Shown one piece after another: positions 28,401 through 43,400 of a DNA stretch of 64,000 nucleotides; position 1 is the first letter of the stretch; every line of letters starts with the position of its first letter. The position numbers were made by a program, and so were the translations under genes. Under the pieces are notes generated by a model. It saw nothing but the letters and a program-made list of their open reading frames with translations, had not been told where the DNA came from and ran no database searches. The stretch is from Anseranas semipalmata (taxonomy: Eukaryota > Chordata > Aves > Anseriformes > Anseranatidae). The stretch covers positions 76,562 to 140,561 of the forward strand of contig VXAA01000897.1 in NCBI GenBank assembly GCA_013399115.1, given 5' to 3'.

Positions 28401-31400
28401 ACCCAGCAAATAAGCTTTGAGATCTCCTTGCAAAGCAAAGCACAGCACAGCATGGATAAATGGGAGATTCACTCCAAAAATCACACTTTTCATCTGAACT
28501 AAAAGGTACAGATCCATCTGAAACTTTCTTCATTCATCATGTCTACCAACAAAGTCATTAATGATAACATCACTTACCAGTTTAAAGAAGAGACAATTTC
28601 TACTGGATTTAATAACCACCAGATCCCACACAATACAAAATGCTAAAGCAAACTCCTTTTCCTCCCTTCTAGAACATGAAGTGCATAGTTTCCAGTATAT
28701 TTCAGAAAGTCTGAACACTGATAAACAAATGAGCTTCATTTACATTAATTCAAATGAAATTTCTCTAACTAAAGATTTTTTTTTCTCCAAAAACATGAGC
28801 TTATCTTTCTACCAACTATCATCTCTCTTGGGTACAAGACTATCAAGAAGTGCATCCAGAGATGTCAAATGTTTTATTTCAAATTGAAACACTTACTCTG
28901 AGACTGTACTTCCAAGAATCTCCTCCCGTCTCTTCTACAGCTATTATTTCACAAAATAAAAGGAGAAAGCATTATTTCAACTATGGTTCAAATAAAGTTT
29001 AGTATTTAGATATATGAGTATCATGGACAACTGAAAAATCTCACATTATGGAAACAACCTCCAGAGGGAGTATTTGTCTATGTAACAAGACTGCAAAAAA
29101 TAAAACAGTCAATATTGTAGGAGGTAATTTGTGGAGTAAATGTAGATATATATTATACCCATATCTAAATAAACTGCAGCCAACTATACTACATATTTCT
29201 TACTGAAGCCTTCTGGGTCCTCTTCCCACATTGTTAATTCTTCCTCTGTCAGCAGGAAATAGTGAGTGACTAGTCTCCTACATATCTCCATTAGTGTTGG
29301 GTATGTGAAAAACGCCGTCTTTATCTTATGTGCTTCAAGAGTTTCAGGACTGCTATCTGAAATGAAATATATAAAATTCCAGATTACAATTAAATAGTGA
29401 AGAAATTCTTCACTATGAGAATGGCAAAGCACTGGAACAGGCTGCTCAGAGAAGCTGTGGATGCCCCATCCCTTTAAGTGTTCAAGGCCAGGCTGGATGG
29501 GGCTTTGAGCAACCTGATCTAGTGGAAGGTGTCCCTGCCCATGGCAGGGGGGTTGGAACCAGGTGATCTTTTAAGGTCCCTTCCAACCCAAGCTGTTCTA
29601 TGATTCTATGATTTAATTTCAAGAGAGTTCATGAATGGTACACTTAGCCTTTCAGTCAGTAGTGCTTCACAAAGTACTTATCAAGTTTTTCAGCTACTGC
29701 TTAGAGGAAAAACGTTGTTTTACTGTTGCTTTGGTATTTTTTTTTTTTTTATATACAGCACTACTGAAGAAATTAATTAAAAGACACAGAATTCAAAGAA
29801 AGTTTCATTTATATCTACTCAGAAAGTTTATCCAAATACAATCTTAAAAATAACTAGGGCAGTGGTTTTTGTTTGGTTGTTTTTCATTTTGTTTTAAGGA
29901 GTTAACACTGGTAGCAATAAAAACAAATACCACATGCTATACAACCAACATAAACATTGTATGTTTGTCAGAACTTAAAATAATTTTTCCTTTATTTTAT
30001 TTTTTTTAATCATCTAGTTCTCAAAAAGTCAATTGCTACAGCTTTTATTAGAATATACTATATTCTTTGTGTCTCAACTGACAAGGCTTCTTATTCAAAA
30101 CCTCAAACAATTTGATTTTTAACAGAAATTTTTACTTGCAAAAACTCAGTGGGTTTTAGAACATTCTAACGTACCGTGGAATAATACTGAAGTACATCAA
30201 TACTGAAATACATCAGTATTTTGAAGAATTTTAAATGTTGGGTTTGCGGAATCTTTCTGACAACACCATGTTCACAAAATCTTTTTTAAAAATTTTTGAA
30301 AAAGAATGCTGTTATCTAGTTATTGGCAAATGTCAAACTACTGTGGAAGTTAACAAAAAAGAAAAATATAGTTCAATGCTAAGGAAACACCAAGAATTTT
30401 ATTAAACTTTTCTCAAGTGAAAGCTACATCAAACTATTTGATGAGAATTACCAAATTACACACCTCAATACTTTTTAAAGTGACTTCAGTTAAAACTAAA
30501 GCAATCAAAGGAAAGATATGCACACTCCTTCGTAGATTTAAAATGACTTTGGCAAGTCAATGTCCATATATATCAATACTTCAACCATCAAAATAAGAAT
30601 TATCAATATAGAGACAGAAGCATATATTACTAAGTATTGATGCACTAAGTACTTCAAAATAATGCCCCAAAGGAGTTTAACTACTGGTAACACCTCGTAA
30701 AATGTTTTTCAAGAAATAAAAAAAATGTGTTTAGTAAATAGCAGCAGTACCTTCAATATATTTGGATGGCTTGTAAGCATAATTTTTTACAATCATCTTG
30801 ATGAGATTCATGCACTGTACAATAAAGCGCTCAAATACAACTCCTTCACCAGCCTCTGTGAAAACATAGCTTACAGCAAACTCCAATGACCTCTGAATTA
30901 AAGATGTAAATGAAAAAGGATGTTGATCCAAGAAGTCCAAAAGCTAAAAATTAAGCAAGTAGAAGAGCAAAAAAGAAATCAAATGACTTTTTGTGCAAGT
31001 CTTATATTAAATGCTTTCATAAAGTAATTACCAAAAACAAGTGCCTATTTATATAAAATCATAGAAAAGAAAATTGAAAGGAGGAAATTAGGAAGACATC
31101 AGTATCAATGCTTAATGAAACATTAATTTCTCCATGGAATTCTTGATTCATATTCAAAATTACCTTCAACAATGGCTGATTTCAATTTGACCAACTTGCT
31201 AGCAACATAGTATGTAAAACAGGTCTGCTACATTCAAAGCCCTGAACATTTTAGCAGATTGCTATCCACAGGTACTTCTAAAACAAGCTTAATGGTTCAT
31301 GTTGTTAAAAAGAAATTCCAGCCTCAAAATGGATAACTACTGACTAAGGAGAGGCAACCCACTGTATTGTCACCAGACAATAAACACACAGCACAAGATT

Positions 31401-34400
31401 GCTGATTTCCAGACATGCTATACTGCATCACAAAATTCAACTCCAATGCATACAGAACATAAGGGAAAATATGGAAATTGATCTCTATAAATACTTGCTA
31501 CCCATTCATTAAGCGTAAGAGATTCTAGTTTGAAACTTATCAATACACACATGGGACATAAGAAAGGTAAGAGATGTGAGGTTAAGAATTTTTAGCTCTT
31601 TTTTTCCCCACACATCCCACACTGCAGTACAAGCACTTGCTTCTTCACCTTACCTCTTCTAACTCGTGGTGTAGAATGTGCTGGTCACTTCCTTTAATCT
31701 CTACTACTTGTAAAAATGCCTAAAGCTAAATTCTTGCATCTTAATTTCTACAGATGATAGATTATCTATGAATAAAGTGTATTTTCTCTTCTGGTCTATG
31801 GAAAAAAAGATGCACGTGCCCCCATACTCTGCTTACTAGTTCAAAGTAAGAAGTACTATGATAAAGACTAAGAATGTTGGGTAGAGCACCTTCAGTTCAA
31901 TTTTGCTGAGAGCTACAGGTGCCTCCCACCTATTACAATTACACTGAACATTTAAATTAGAACCATTGCCGCAAAACAGAATTTGCAAACAACAGGAAGT
32001 CGTTAAGTTTTATATATATTAAAGGCGGAGCAAATGTCACCGCTAAGATAACCTGCTGACAGTAGTTGCACAGAATTAGCTGAAAACTCAAAATGTATTA
32101 TATAATACAAAAGTCACAGACGGTCAAAGTGAGAAAGAAGGGGGTTATTTTTGTTAATTTTCTTTCAATAAACCAGAAGTCGTCAGTGATTCAACAGAAC
32201 TAACAGTGCCTTAGAAATAGCAACCTAACTACTTATAAAAGACAGGATGAAAAACTTCATAATCTTTAATAAAGACCAAGGATATTTTTATAAACAAAAG
32301 CCTAGTTAATAATTTACTTATGGAATGCAATTCTGTTTGCATTAAGGAAACGTATTCTTTGCTCCTGTGATTTATGTCAGCATGAATACACAAATACAGT
32401 TCCAAGTTGCAGTATCTTCCACTTCTTTAAAATATCTGAAACGTACTGGTTTTAAGGAACATATGGGAACTGCACTGCTCAAAACTATTCAGTAACTGAA
32501 TGGAGAATTTACTTACCACTTTAGTGAACAGAATTATAGTCTTTTCTAGACGATCTCTGCATACGTTTTCTGCTCCTATGCTTCTACCTGGTAAATCAGA
32601 TATTTAACAACTATCATTTTTTCAACTCCCCTTTTCTTTCTGGATAACTACATCTAAAAAAAATTAATACTGGTGAACAACTTGTTTTATCTGCATTTCA
32701 GGGGTTACAGCAGCCAGAAAAAAAAGTTCTACGGCAGAACAAATTCAAAGTCATAAATTGAAGATAATGAGTATTGGAAAAGTATCTTTAACCATTTCTC
32801 TCAGCTGCAGTGAAATTCACTATGACTGTTCTGAATAAAACAGTCAGGACATCATTACAGACAACTCAATGAATAGAGTCAAAATAATGCAAGCAAAATG
32901 CTAGTGTAGACTAGCAAAATTCTAATAAGACAGCACTGAAAAGATTAAAATGCCCTTACAAGAAAACTGTGGTTTATCCTTATGTATGTGCTTTACTAGA
33001 AAACCCCTCGTAAAAAATTAATTATGAACACTGGAAAACAGTCTGAATTTAGAAAGAGAAGATAAAGGTTTTATTAACAAAATAGAAAAAAACAGTCATA
33101 CTGAGGGCATACAAGCAAAAAAAGGTGATATAATACAAGTAAACTTTAATTTCATTAGGTTGTGGTACTTGCTTTTGAAAAACATCTTACTGATAAGGAA
33201 GTGGAAATAGTAAGCTTCAGCTCATTTCTTATCTTAGGACATTTGAATCCTATGACAACCACCAAGCATCAGGATGTGATGACCTTAAAGTCAGTCAATT
33301 AATGCTAGGAGACTATCCAGCCAAAAATGAAAGAAGGGCCACAAAGAGCATGACTATAGTACAGCAGAAGGGGCAAACAGTTGCATGCAAAGAAGCTTGT
33401 ATTTTAGAAGAGAGGAAAAAAAAAGAAAGATACTTTATTTTGGCATTGAACACAGCGACAGTTTCCATAAGCTTTCCTGGAAACAAGGCTCAGAATCGTG
33501 ATTAGCACCTCTCACCTAACAGGTTCCTGAGCCAAGTACTTTCAAAATCAAAAAGTATCAAAAATTATTCAGTTTAGACACCACACTTTGGAAAAAAATT
33601 TCTTGAATCCAAAAAGAATGCCCTGACAAGCTTCAAATGAATGAATGGTTTGCACTGTGGATGAATGAAATGAATGAATGCCTTTGCAGGCCTACTGCAA
33701 GTGAACAAGAGAGCAGCATGTTCAGATGCCAACACTGCTGAACATCTCTTTTTTGTCTGCTTCAGGTAACCTCCCTGCAAAAGCAGTTAACACTTGCCAA
33801 TTATGCTTGTACTTCTGTTGACTGTGTTAACCTGTGGTTGTCTAAGACTACTACTCTGTCAGGTATAAAGTACATATAGCTGAACGTGGTCATTATTCCC
33901 CATTTGACAGTTATCAAAATATAGGGAAGACTCCAAGAAATATGAAAAACAACAAGAAAATTCATGATCTGGGTTTTAGTAGCATCTACATATTTTAACA
34001 CGTATACTTTGTCACTCCCCATGGCTTAAGTCTTTTTTCTTTTTTCTCCCCTAAATAGGCATTACAACACCAGGTATAATTTTGGTGAGATTTTAGTCTT
34101 CTAATGTAAAAGCAAAAAAAATTTTACTGAAGTCTTTCCCGTACAATTTCAACACCATTTAAAGTAACAGCTCTGCACTTATAAAAAAATGATTTTGATG
34201 TAATCATATTACACTTTCATCCAACTTCTATTTTTTAACCAACACAAGGAAAAAGATTAAAATACTTACTACACTCCAGAAACTGTTTTAGCCGTTCAAA
34301 CACTGCATGTAGAAAACCCTGAAAAATATAAAAGTATATGTATTTAAAGATTAAGCTCATTTTTCACTGTATAAGAAAGCTGAGTCAAACTGAAGTCAGT

Positions 34401-37400
34401 TCAGACATGTTAACAGCTCAGACATCACCTGATCACTTTTAATTAAGTAATTAATTACAACGGACAAGCAATTTCCTCATGAAACAAATAATTAGCTAGC
34501 TAGTTGACTGCATAGATGATCTAAACTGACTTTGTTAGTACCACACAAATAGCACAGTATCTCTAATAGAAAGAGGTGCATGTAAATATAAGACTCACGC
34601 TTAACAATCTTTCCTCTTGAACAGCATATAATGTGGCAGGTATAACTGTTCTCAACTTCCTAGCTTAGGATGCAGCTGTCAGGTACCCAATTCTTTCAGC
34701 AAAGCAGGAAGTGTTTGGGAGTGAGGGAGAGGTTTGGTTTTTTTTTTTCTCCTGTTTTTGTCCTAGATGGGCTGCATACCACAGGCTTTCATCTCATAAT
34801 CAGAAAAATTATATTCATGGATAAATATGCCATTACATTCATCATTAAACGAAAACATCCTTTTCAAATGATGGGGGAAGAGTACACATAAGAAATCTTA
34901 CAGTAGAGAAGAGAGGTGCCATTATCACATGAAACAAACTGGATGGGGCACTGTTAAGGTTTTGACACCCCCCCCACCTCCCCCATCATCATGCAATTGG
35001 TGTCACAGTGTCTAGGCTCTATCTAGGGTCTGACAGTCCTTAACTTATGGGAGGGCTACTTTGAGAGAGTATTGTTTGAATTTCATTTACATTACACAAA
35101 TGTGTGCTTTTCAACCATCTTTAAACATTGCTCTAACACCTGAAATAATGATAAAATATTTCCAATTTTAAACTAGAAACAGATGTGTGTTACTTACCAT
35201 CACCTCTACACTTCGATGAGGTTCTACAAATCCATGGACTGTTAGTTTACGAAGCACTAGGAAAAAAGAAGTTACTTGTGTAGATATATCTCACCCCTTG
35301 TTCCAACAGATTTCAGAACATGCTGTGCATTTCTTCCAATTCTCAAATAAAAAAATACACTAATTTTGGGCCTTTGGATGCCTCAGCCATATCTAACATG
35401 AACATAACCTCATTGAATTACTTTAAAATTCATTACATTATGTGGAAACCAATGAAGAGAACACCAAGAATTACGGAATCAAGAATTCTGCAAAAGCTGT
35501 AAATATTCACCCTCTAAAGGGTGGGTTCTGTAAAAGAAAAAAGGCCAAGTACAGTCAGCTAGGGCCCATACACCATCTTATTAATTTTCTCAGGTTTGTT
35601 ACTTCCAGTAACCCAAAGAAGCCGCATGCCACAATTTCTGAAATAATTCAAGATTGATATCAACCACACTGCAGGCATCACACGTGTATTTTAATTCCTC
35701 AATCCAGCAAAGTACAGTAAAGATATGCGTTCATTCCACTGATAAGTACTTGAGCATCAACCTAAAATCTAAACTGACGGATACGGCTACCTCTTCACTG
35801 ACCATGAGGTGAACTTAACACAGTAATATTCACAGCTCAGCTTCTTCAGTTAAGTGTCTAAAATAAAACAAATAGATGCAAGCCTACATTACAACACACA
35901 CAAAAAGGCGTCCTATCATGCCCTCCACGTGCCCACCTCCTAAACTTAGACTTCTTACCGCATGCATATCAGAGTGGTGTATACTGAGGAACAAAGGTAC
36001 TTTCTTCCCCTTCCAGGTATACCATCCTTATTCTGCCTTGCTAAAGGCACAGGTAAAAAGAAGCCGGGACTACTGGTTTTCCCAAGAGGCATGGTTTTGT
36101 TAGATAATGTTAAGACTCTTTACCAGAGAAATCTTGATCATTTGACGTGAAGAAACTTATTTATTACTTATATTTAATAACATTCTATATTATTACCTTT
36201 CAATGATAACAAGGTTCTTTCTAATGAGTTCGTAGCTGCAGCTTCATTCCCTGTACAAGCTTGTTGCAGGAAAGTATCAGTGTGATGATTCCACAAGGAA
36301 CACGCAAAGCTATAAATAGCAGATGCAAGCTGCAAAAGAAAGATCAACAATATATTTGATTTCCTGAATCTATTATCATACATTCATAAATTTTAAAGGC
36401 CAGTTGAGATGTTAAATAACTTAATCTATCTTCTTGTATAATATAAGCAACAGTGTTTCACTCACTCCTCTGTTGCACGGATCCAAAGATGTTTTCCAGA
36501 AAAACATCTTGTCATAATTTGAATACGTTATGACAGACTCACCTGCTTCCCTGATTACTTGTCCTATGACTCTATCACTTTAAAGATAACTACTTAGGCC
36601 TCCTTTCTTGCCCACTTTTTCACTACAATAGAGTATGAGGCTTCAAGAACTTACAGCTGTCCTCACTGCCTTCTCTCTCTCACAAGATTTAGGCTATTGG
36701 TCTTACAGCATAGTTAACATCTGAACCATCTTACTGTGGGAATAAAGGTAGCAGTTACACGCATGTATCTAAGCAAAACAGCATTGAATGATGCCTACAC
36801 TGAAACATATTCCCATGATAGCTGCAAACCCTGACTTCACCTCAAATCATTTAAAATATAGAATAACTGATGGTTTTTAAGACAACTGCTTTATTAACAA
36901 TAAGGGGGGGCGGAGGGTGGAAGAGAGCCACAAATACATACACCATCCAATAGGAGGACCCATCGCATATTTTCAACATTTGAAGTCATTCAAATAGCAA
37001 TTATGATTTCCACTACTGCAGTACCTAAAGACCTAGTCACGGGGCTAGACTGCCTTAAATTCCTCTAGTCAATGAACCAGGTGAAGTGTGATGGTGGTAG
37101 CAATAACAGACCCAAGCCAAAGAATAAATATGAAAGATCACCATAAACGAAAACTGCTCAAGATGACAAGTAATGGTGAAAACTAAGATGGCAGACATTC
37201 AGTGTTGGATTTCACAGGATGCCAATGATCATGAGGATTCATATGCAAGATTCCTACTCTGGACCATATTTCAAAGAGTTAGCAATCTCTAAAGCAGCAA
37301 AGTCAGAACAATCATAAAAATCCTTACTGTTGTTCAACAGGGAAACTAAACTGAATGGTGTGTATCCAGCAGCCGAGAAGGTACCCAAAACCTTCCTGTA

Positions 37401-40400
37401 CTTTATGGTAGGACTGCAAAGAAGAGTGGTTCTAGTTTAAGACAGAAATTGTGCAGAATTTTTTTTTCTTGAAACTGTGAAAAGAGCTTTCTGGATAAAC
37501 GTAGTGGTATCTGGTATCAAATTTATTTCCCTTTAATTTATTCTGGTAGATTACATCAAGCTGCTGTTTCTATGAAAAAGTTTACAAAGAGTCAGAATAG
37601 CAGATAGAAAATATAAATATTTTAAAGCAAAATATACATTGTAGGGAAAGATCTTGCTTCTTTACAGAGCTAATATTGCAGCTTCTCCTACTTCAACCCC
37701 TTGTGTACTACTGTTCCATGCTGTTCTTAAATTACAAACTGTCAAGTGTGACAAACTTACAGCTTAGTATGACTGTAGATTGCTTTTTAAAAACAAAATA
37801 TTTTGTTGCCTAGAAGAAAATGATCATCTGAGTTTGTTCAAGAGCTGAATTGTTTAACCGTCAAGGAAAACATGACTACAAACCCAAGAGGTAAGAATGC
37901 ATTAAAGACCAAAACATTTAGCAGACATATTTGTATTCTGGAAAAAAAAAAANTTCCTGTCTTTCAAGGTTTCATTTCCAGTTTATTAGCTGTGTATTAT
38001 GTCCACATAACAGCTGCAAATGCACATGGCATTGTTTTGCCATAGCAACTAACACCAGTGCAAGCAAAACCAGTATTACGTACACACTATACTGACACCG
38101 TGTTCCCAAGTAACTGTAGAATATAACAGTTTTCTTTCAAAACCAGAGCCAAAGAGCAATAGGAAGAGTTGGAACGCTTAACGTCAGATGAATTTGGGGA
38201 AAAAAACGCAACTGATGTTTTCACTGATTTGCAGAAATTTGTGGTATCTTTTCCAATATAGCTATGTACCTTGTGAAGATAATGGATTCTCAAAAGTTAG
38301 GCACAGAATTAGGATGAGAAACACTGTCCTCTTCCTGCTACACAAATTCTGAAGTGCAGTCACTCAGAAGCTGGAAGAAACGGCTGCTATTTATTATGAG
38401 GAAAGTTTCACTGTCCAAGAGAAATCACATGCCACTTAAGAAATATGAATTCCCTTTACCAGGAGACAGAAGAAGCAGACTTCAAAGTTGACCAGTTTTG
38501 CTGCTGTTAAAAAAAGTCCTAAAACATGGATACCATAGTACCAAATGCTCAAAAAAAAATCTCCTTTTTCCACATAAAGTTCAAAAAACTGTGCACATAC
38601 ACAGTTCAGCTTTTTTTTTCCTCCACTGTTCACAACAGTGAAACTGAACACACTAAAAATTTGTTTGTTTCAAATCAGATGATAGAGGAACTCTGGATAC
38701 TGAACTTATTCACAAGTTAGAAACCAACAACATTTAAGCATAAGAAGACTTAAAGATTGTGCTTACAGATTATGAAATTTCAATTGTATTTGGGACAAAT
38801 ACTGCCCTATAAATGTAAAAAAATTGTTAGAAGCCTTTTCTTCATAGCTGCAATTTTCTTTCCCTACAAACGAAAGAATATACAAAGAAACTGCCATGCT
38901 GGAAAAATGGCATTCCATGAGGAAGAAGGTTTATGCAAACTTAATGAGCTTCTTGGAAACAAAAGAAATATGGTCAAAAGTAAGAGAGCTCTTTTTGAAC
39001 CTTCTAAGATGTTGGAAAAACGGCAAAGGTACAAAACAAAGGACAAGACAACTTTAACAGTGCTGGACCTTATGACCTATAAAGTCCTTTCTGCCCCTGT
39101 ACTGAGATTTGGCTACTCATTGAAGGTGGGGCCTTAGGGTTGGGTTTTCTTCTTTTTTTTTTTTCCTATATCCTTACGTATCAGCAGTATTCACAGCTGC
39201 TTAATTCAGGAGAACACTAGCAAACAAGTCATTATCTTGCTCTTTATTTATTATTTTGGCATCAGTAACTGTGAATATACCAAAACCTGCATTGTACAAG
39301 TGCTGAGTTCATGTATAATGGACTAACAGATTACAAAATATAAATACAAATATTTCCTATGTTGAGATTATATTCATCCATATCTATATATGACTGAGGG
39401 AGTAAAAACTATTCCTTCACACACAAACACCTCAGAAAAACATATCATCTCAGTCTTAACCTATTACAAGAACCAGCCTTCAGTCCCTCAGCCTCCTGAT
39501 GACTATTAATTTCACCTTGATGATCTCATAGCCAGGTGAACTGTTTCTACATATATGAATAAGTAAACCTTCAGAAATATTCTTCATTACCTGTGTTATA
39601 AACTTTTTTTTTTCCAATGAAGAAATAAAATTTTGAAACTTCAAATGCAACATCTTTGGAAAAGATGCTTAACTTACTAAATTCAGTTAACTGCACTATT
39701 ATCATTGCCTAATTCCAAACTGGACTGGAGATGCAGCCAAAGACAAATCTGTGTTCTAATCAGTGGACCTCTTACAATCGAGATTGCAAGCTGGATGAGA
39801 CAAGACGTGGCATTTTAATTCATATCTTATCTTTTAATTAACCCAGAGAAAGAAGCTGATCTGTTAAAAGCACAATCATCATAAACACATTTCCACTGAT
39901 AATAAAGGAAAAAATACTGTGGTATGGAAGTCTAAAATCCAGCCCTTTTTAGACTATTGAGTTATGTATCCAGAGCACTCTTCCAAAAACACTGCAAGTT
40001 ATCTATATAAGATCTGCTTTAGGGTATGATAACAAAAGGCTGATTCACATAGATTGTGCTGCAGATGAAGCTGCTTCTTAACACTAAAAACACCCAAGTC
40101 ATAAAAATGAGTCATGTTATAAAAATACTCAAGTCACACATAAAATTAATAAAAAAACTCAAAAACATTACCCACAGAAATTAACTTCCAAATATTTCAT
40201 TTTGTACATATAACCAAAGTAAGAGCATTTCTGTTTCAAAGGCAGACATAAAAGTCAACATACCTGCCATTAATTCAGTGACAGCTAACTGCAGGGGAGA
40301 GGCAAGCACGTAAGACAAGTTGCTTGCTCATGCTCTATAATACCGCAGCACATTACTTACATCATAGAAAAGCTTCCTATCTGCAGCAAGCCGTTTGGAT

Positions 40401-43400
40401 GCGAGGGTCTTTGTAACATGATAAAAGGTAAGTAATGCTCTGTGCTGTCGAAGATCATCTTGGACTTTCACAGATTCTAGAAGAGTGGGTATAAGTTCTG
40501 GCCATTGTCTCGGGCAGTCCACCCTGGCAACTTTAGCTATCAGTACAGAGATCTGAGTTGCTATCTGAAAAAAATAAAATAAAATAAAATAAAACAGCAA
40601 AACCAAACACAGGTACCACAAAGTCAAAAATCATTTTAAGAAACAGACACTGCAGAAGTTAACAGCCAAAAAAACTGAATTAAAAATAAGTTAGTATAGA
40701 TTGACCGAGTTTGTGGTTTTTTTTTCTTAAGCTATTTTAAAGTTTGCAGAATGCAAATAAACTGGAGAAAAACTGTATTTCTTCAATTTTATGATTACAG
40801 TAAATATTACATAAAATGCTAAGCTCGTTATGCTGTTTAAATTTTACATAAAGATCACTAAAGTTATTTGTTCTAGAAATCACATTAATGAATAATCATA
40901 CTTGGGAAACGCTTTTTAGTTAGCAATCTTTTCCACCATTTCCTACAAAAGAATACCATAGAATTTGGAATACCTATCAACTTTATTTCTGTTATCTGTG
41001 GATATGATTTTTAACTTTTAGACAGACTCGCCTTCCTTCTAGCAACTGACACCCAGTCCTGTGACCCACAGTCCCATCCAAATGGCTCTCACCTGCTCCA
41101 GATCCTCACACCACAGGCCAGGAACACCCACACCCTCCTCCGACTTCAGCTGCTGGCACCAAACACACTCACACCAGTCTCACTAGTAGCTGGTACCCAG
41201 CCCTTGCAGCACTCACACACGCAAGAGAGCAAGATTACACGGAAAGATATCTAAGAAGGGATTTAACCTGAAGATTGAACAGACTGTGGTGATCAGGCAC
41301 AGCGCTTGTTCAGACATGGGTATTGACCAGCCCTGGTTTACACGACTGGCCCTTCTCGCCTATTCCCCACTTTAATTGTCCTCCTAAACATTTCTTAATG
41401 AGCTTTGCATAGTCCCACATACCCTCACCCAGAATATCCCAAAAACTCAGTGTTGTTCTTTCCCCATTCTACCCCCTTACAAAGTTCAGGTTGGCTCTCT
41501 TCAGAGCCATGCCTGGAGTTTCTTGATTGCCCACCAGTTAGTGGTTGCAGATTTTTGGTGTTTAGCAGTCTGTTAGACCTCATCTATCAGGCTGTCTGAT
41601 ATCTCCTTCGCACTGAAAAGGTCCTTCATCAGATAACCTTAATGAAGCAGATGCTCTCACCCTTACAACAACCACTACATAGCAAAGAAGTTACCTTCTG
41701 ATGCTATCAAAGGTAATTTAAGCAACTTAAGGGCATAAGAGGTAATAACCATGCCCTCCTTTACTGCTTCCTTAGCTGTTTAATATGAAGTCTGACCACC
41801 TCCACAGAACTCCGTACAATAGTCATTGCTGCCTGCTTGCTTAGGGAGAAGAATTTTTTCAGAAAGCTGATGTCAAAGTCAGCAAAGAAGAACCTGGAGA
41901 CATTTACTTCTCGATCAAGTGATGCTGATTGGCAGGAGGGAGCAAATAAACTCTTTTTTAGATGTGACACAAGAAGGAACCTCTGCAGGGATGCTAAGAG
42001 TACTTTTGTCTTGAGCACTGACTTTTTAAGTGGGAAAAAAAATCTGCTGTCACATTTCAAGGAGTGTTTTATTTCTCTGTTCCCTCCATATGGTAAATAT
42101 CTTCAGAGGGCATGGAAATTATGCTCTCAACATATGTTCTGTTCTGTTTTTCTTCTCCCCCTCCCCTGGAAGTCAGGGGAAGTCATCACAACACTACGTC
42201 TAATTCTTGTATTTTGGGGTAGGGTTTTTTTGTTGTTGTTTTTGTTTGTTTTTTCCTCTTCATACATACAAAGGCCCTAAATTTTCTATCTATTTTTCTT
42301 CAATGATGCAGAAAGCACAAGGAACTGTGTTATGAAGTATCTGCGACTCGAAAAGTGCACTAACAAAGAACACATATCAAATTCAGGCTTATCGGAGTGG
42401 GGAATAAATGAAAGTTGTCTCTGAAAGGAAACATCAAGATACCTACAGCATGGTTTGGGTGATAGACGGAGAAATGGATTGAAATACCTTTGTGCAACAG
42501 CCAACTGTTGGTGCCCAAAGAATCTTAACACCAAAGTATGTTAAAAAACATTGTGCAGGATACGTAGCATAAAATTCTGTGCTGCTTATCTATGGTTCAT
42601 GAATCACACTGAATACTTTGAATAAGCATCAATAAAGTCTCTGTAAATACACTTCAGTATCACAACAACTGTCTGGGAAATCATTTAGGAGCGCACTGCT
42701 GGCATAAAATAAAACCCTCCACATCTTAAAAGACCGAATCCTGAAAGTGTCATACGGACACCGATAAATACATAAATTCACTATTCTTACAAATGTCAGT
42801 TTAAGAGGTTCAAATCTCCGCCTCCAACTATGGTCTTAAAATTGCCTAACCGGTCATCAACAGTGGCATTTACAATGATAATATACATCATACTGCAGCA
42901 TTAGTAGGCAAACTGATTAAATACTGATGGAAGTAGGGACAACTTACTGATAAAAAGTTGCAATTGTTTTGCATACAATGCATTTAACATTAGAATTTTA
43001 GAAATGTGAGTATCATGCAATCACTTCAAAATGAAGTATTTGCTAAACTCTGTACTACCTAGCAGTAGCATAAATGACGCACACTGTATGGTCCAACTTG
43101 AAACACTTCATAGTTCCTTTTGGTTGAAATAAAGAAATAAGTAATATTTGGTCAGATTTTTACACTGAAGTGGTACCTACATGACAAATTTAACAACAAC
43201 TTCTATGCCTACAGGCATTTTAACAAAATTGCATTTGAAATAAAAACTTTGAATTCTATTCAAAATTATTGTTGCACAAATGACTTCTACAAAGCATAAC
43301 CTTAACTTTGATATATTGCTGTAATCCTACAAATAGCGGTAATCCCATGAAGGAATTTACGGAAGTTAAAAACTGAAGTGTCTGCAGAATGAAAGCTTGT

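Noticed and set aside
34968..34984. C-rich stretch as a G-quadruplex on the minus strand
   Set aside because: It has only two G-tracts separated by AGGT; the longer one would need to be split, so it is not a convincing four-tract motif.
36904..36919. G-rich string as a G-quadruplex
   Set aside because: Tracts are seven G, two G, three G and two G, so only weak two-layer folding is possible.
38757..39137. 126-codon plus-strand open frame in intron 5
   Set aside because: No recognisable domain, no promoter or splice context, and AT-rich biased composition.
41837..42280. 147-codon plus-strand open frame in intron 4
   Set aside because: Low-complexity Phe/Lys/Leu-rich product, no domain I recognise, and an overlapping open frame on the other strand. 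Likely chance.
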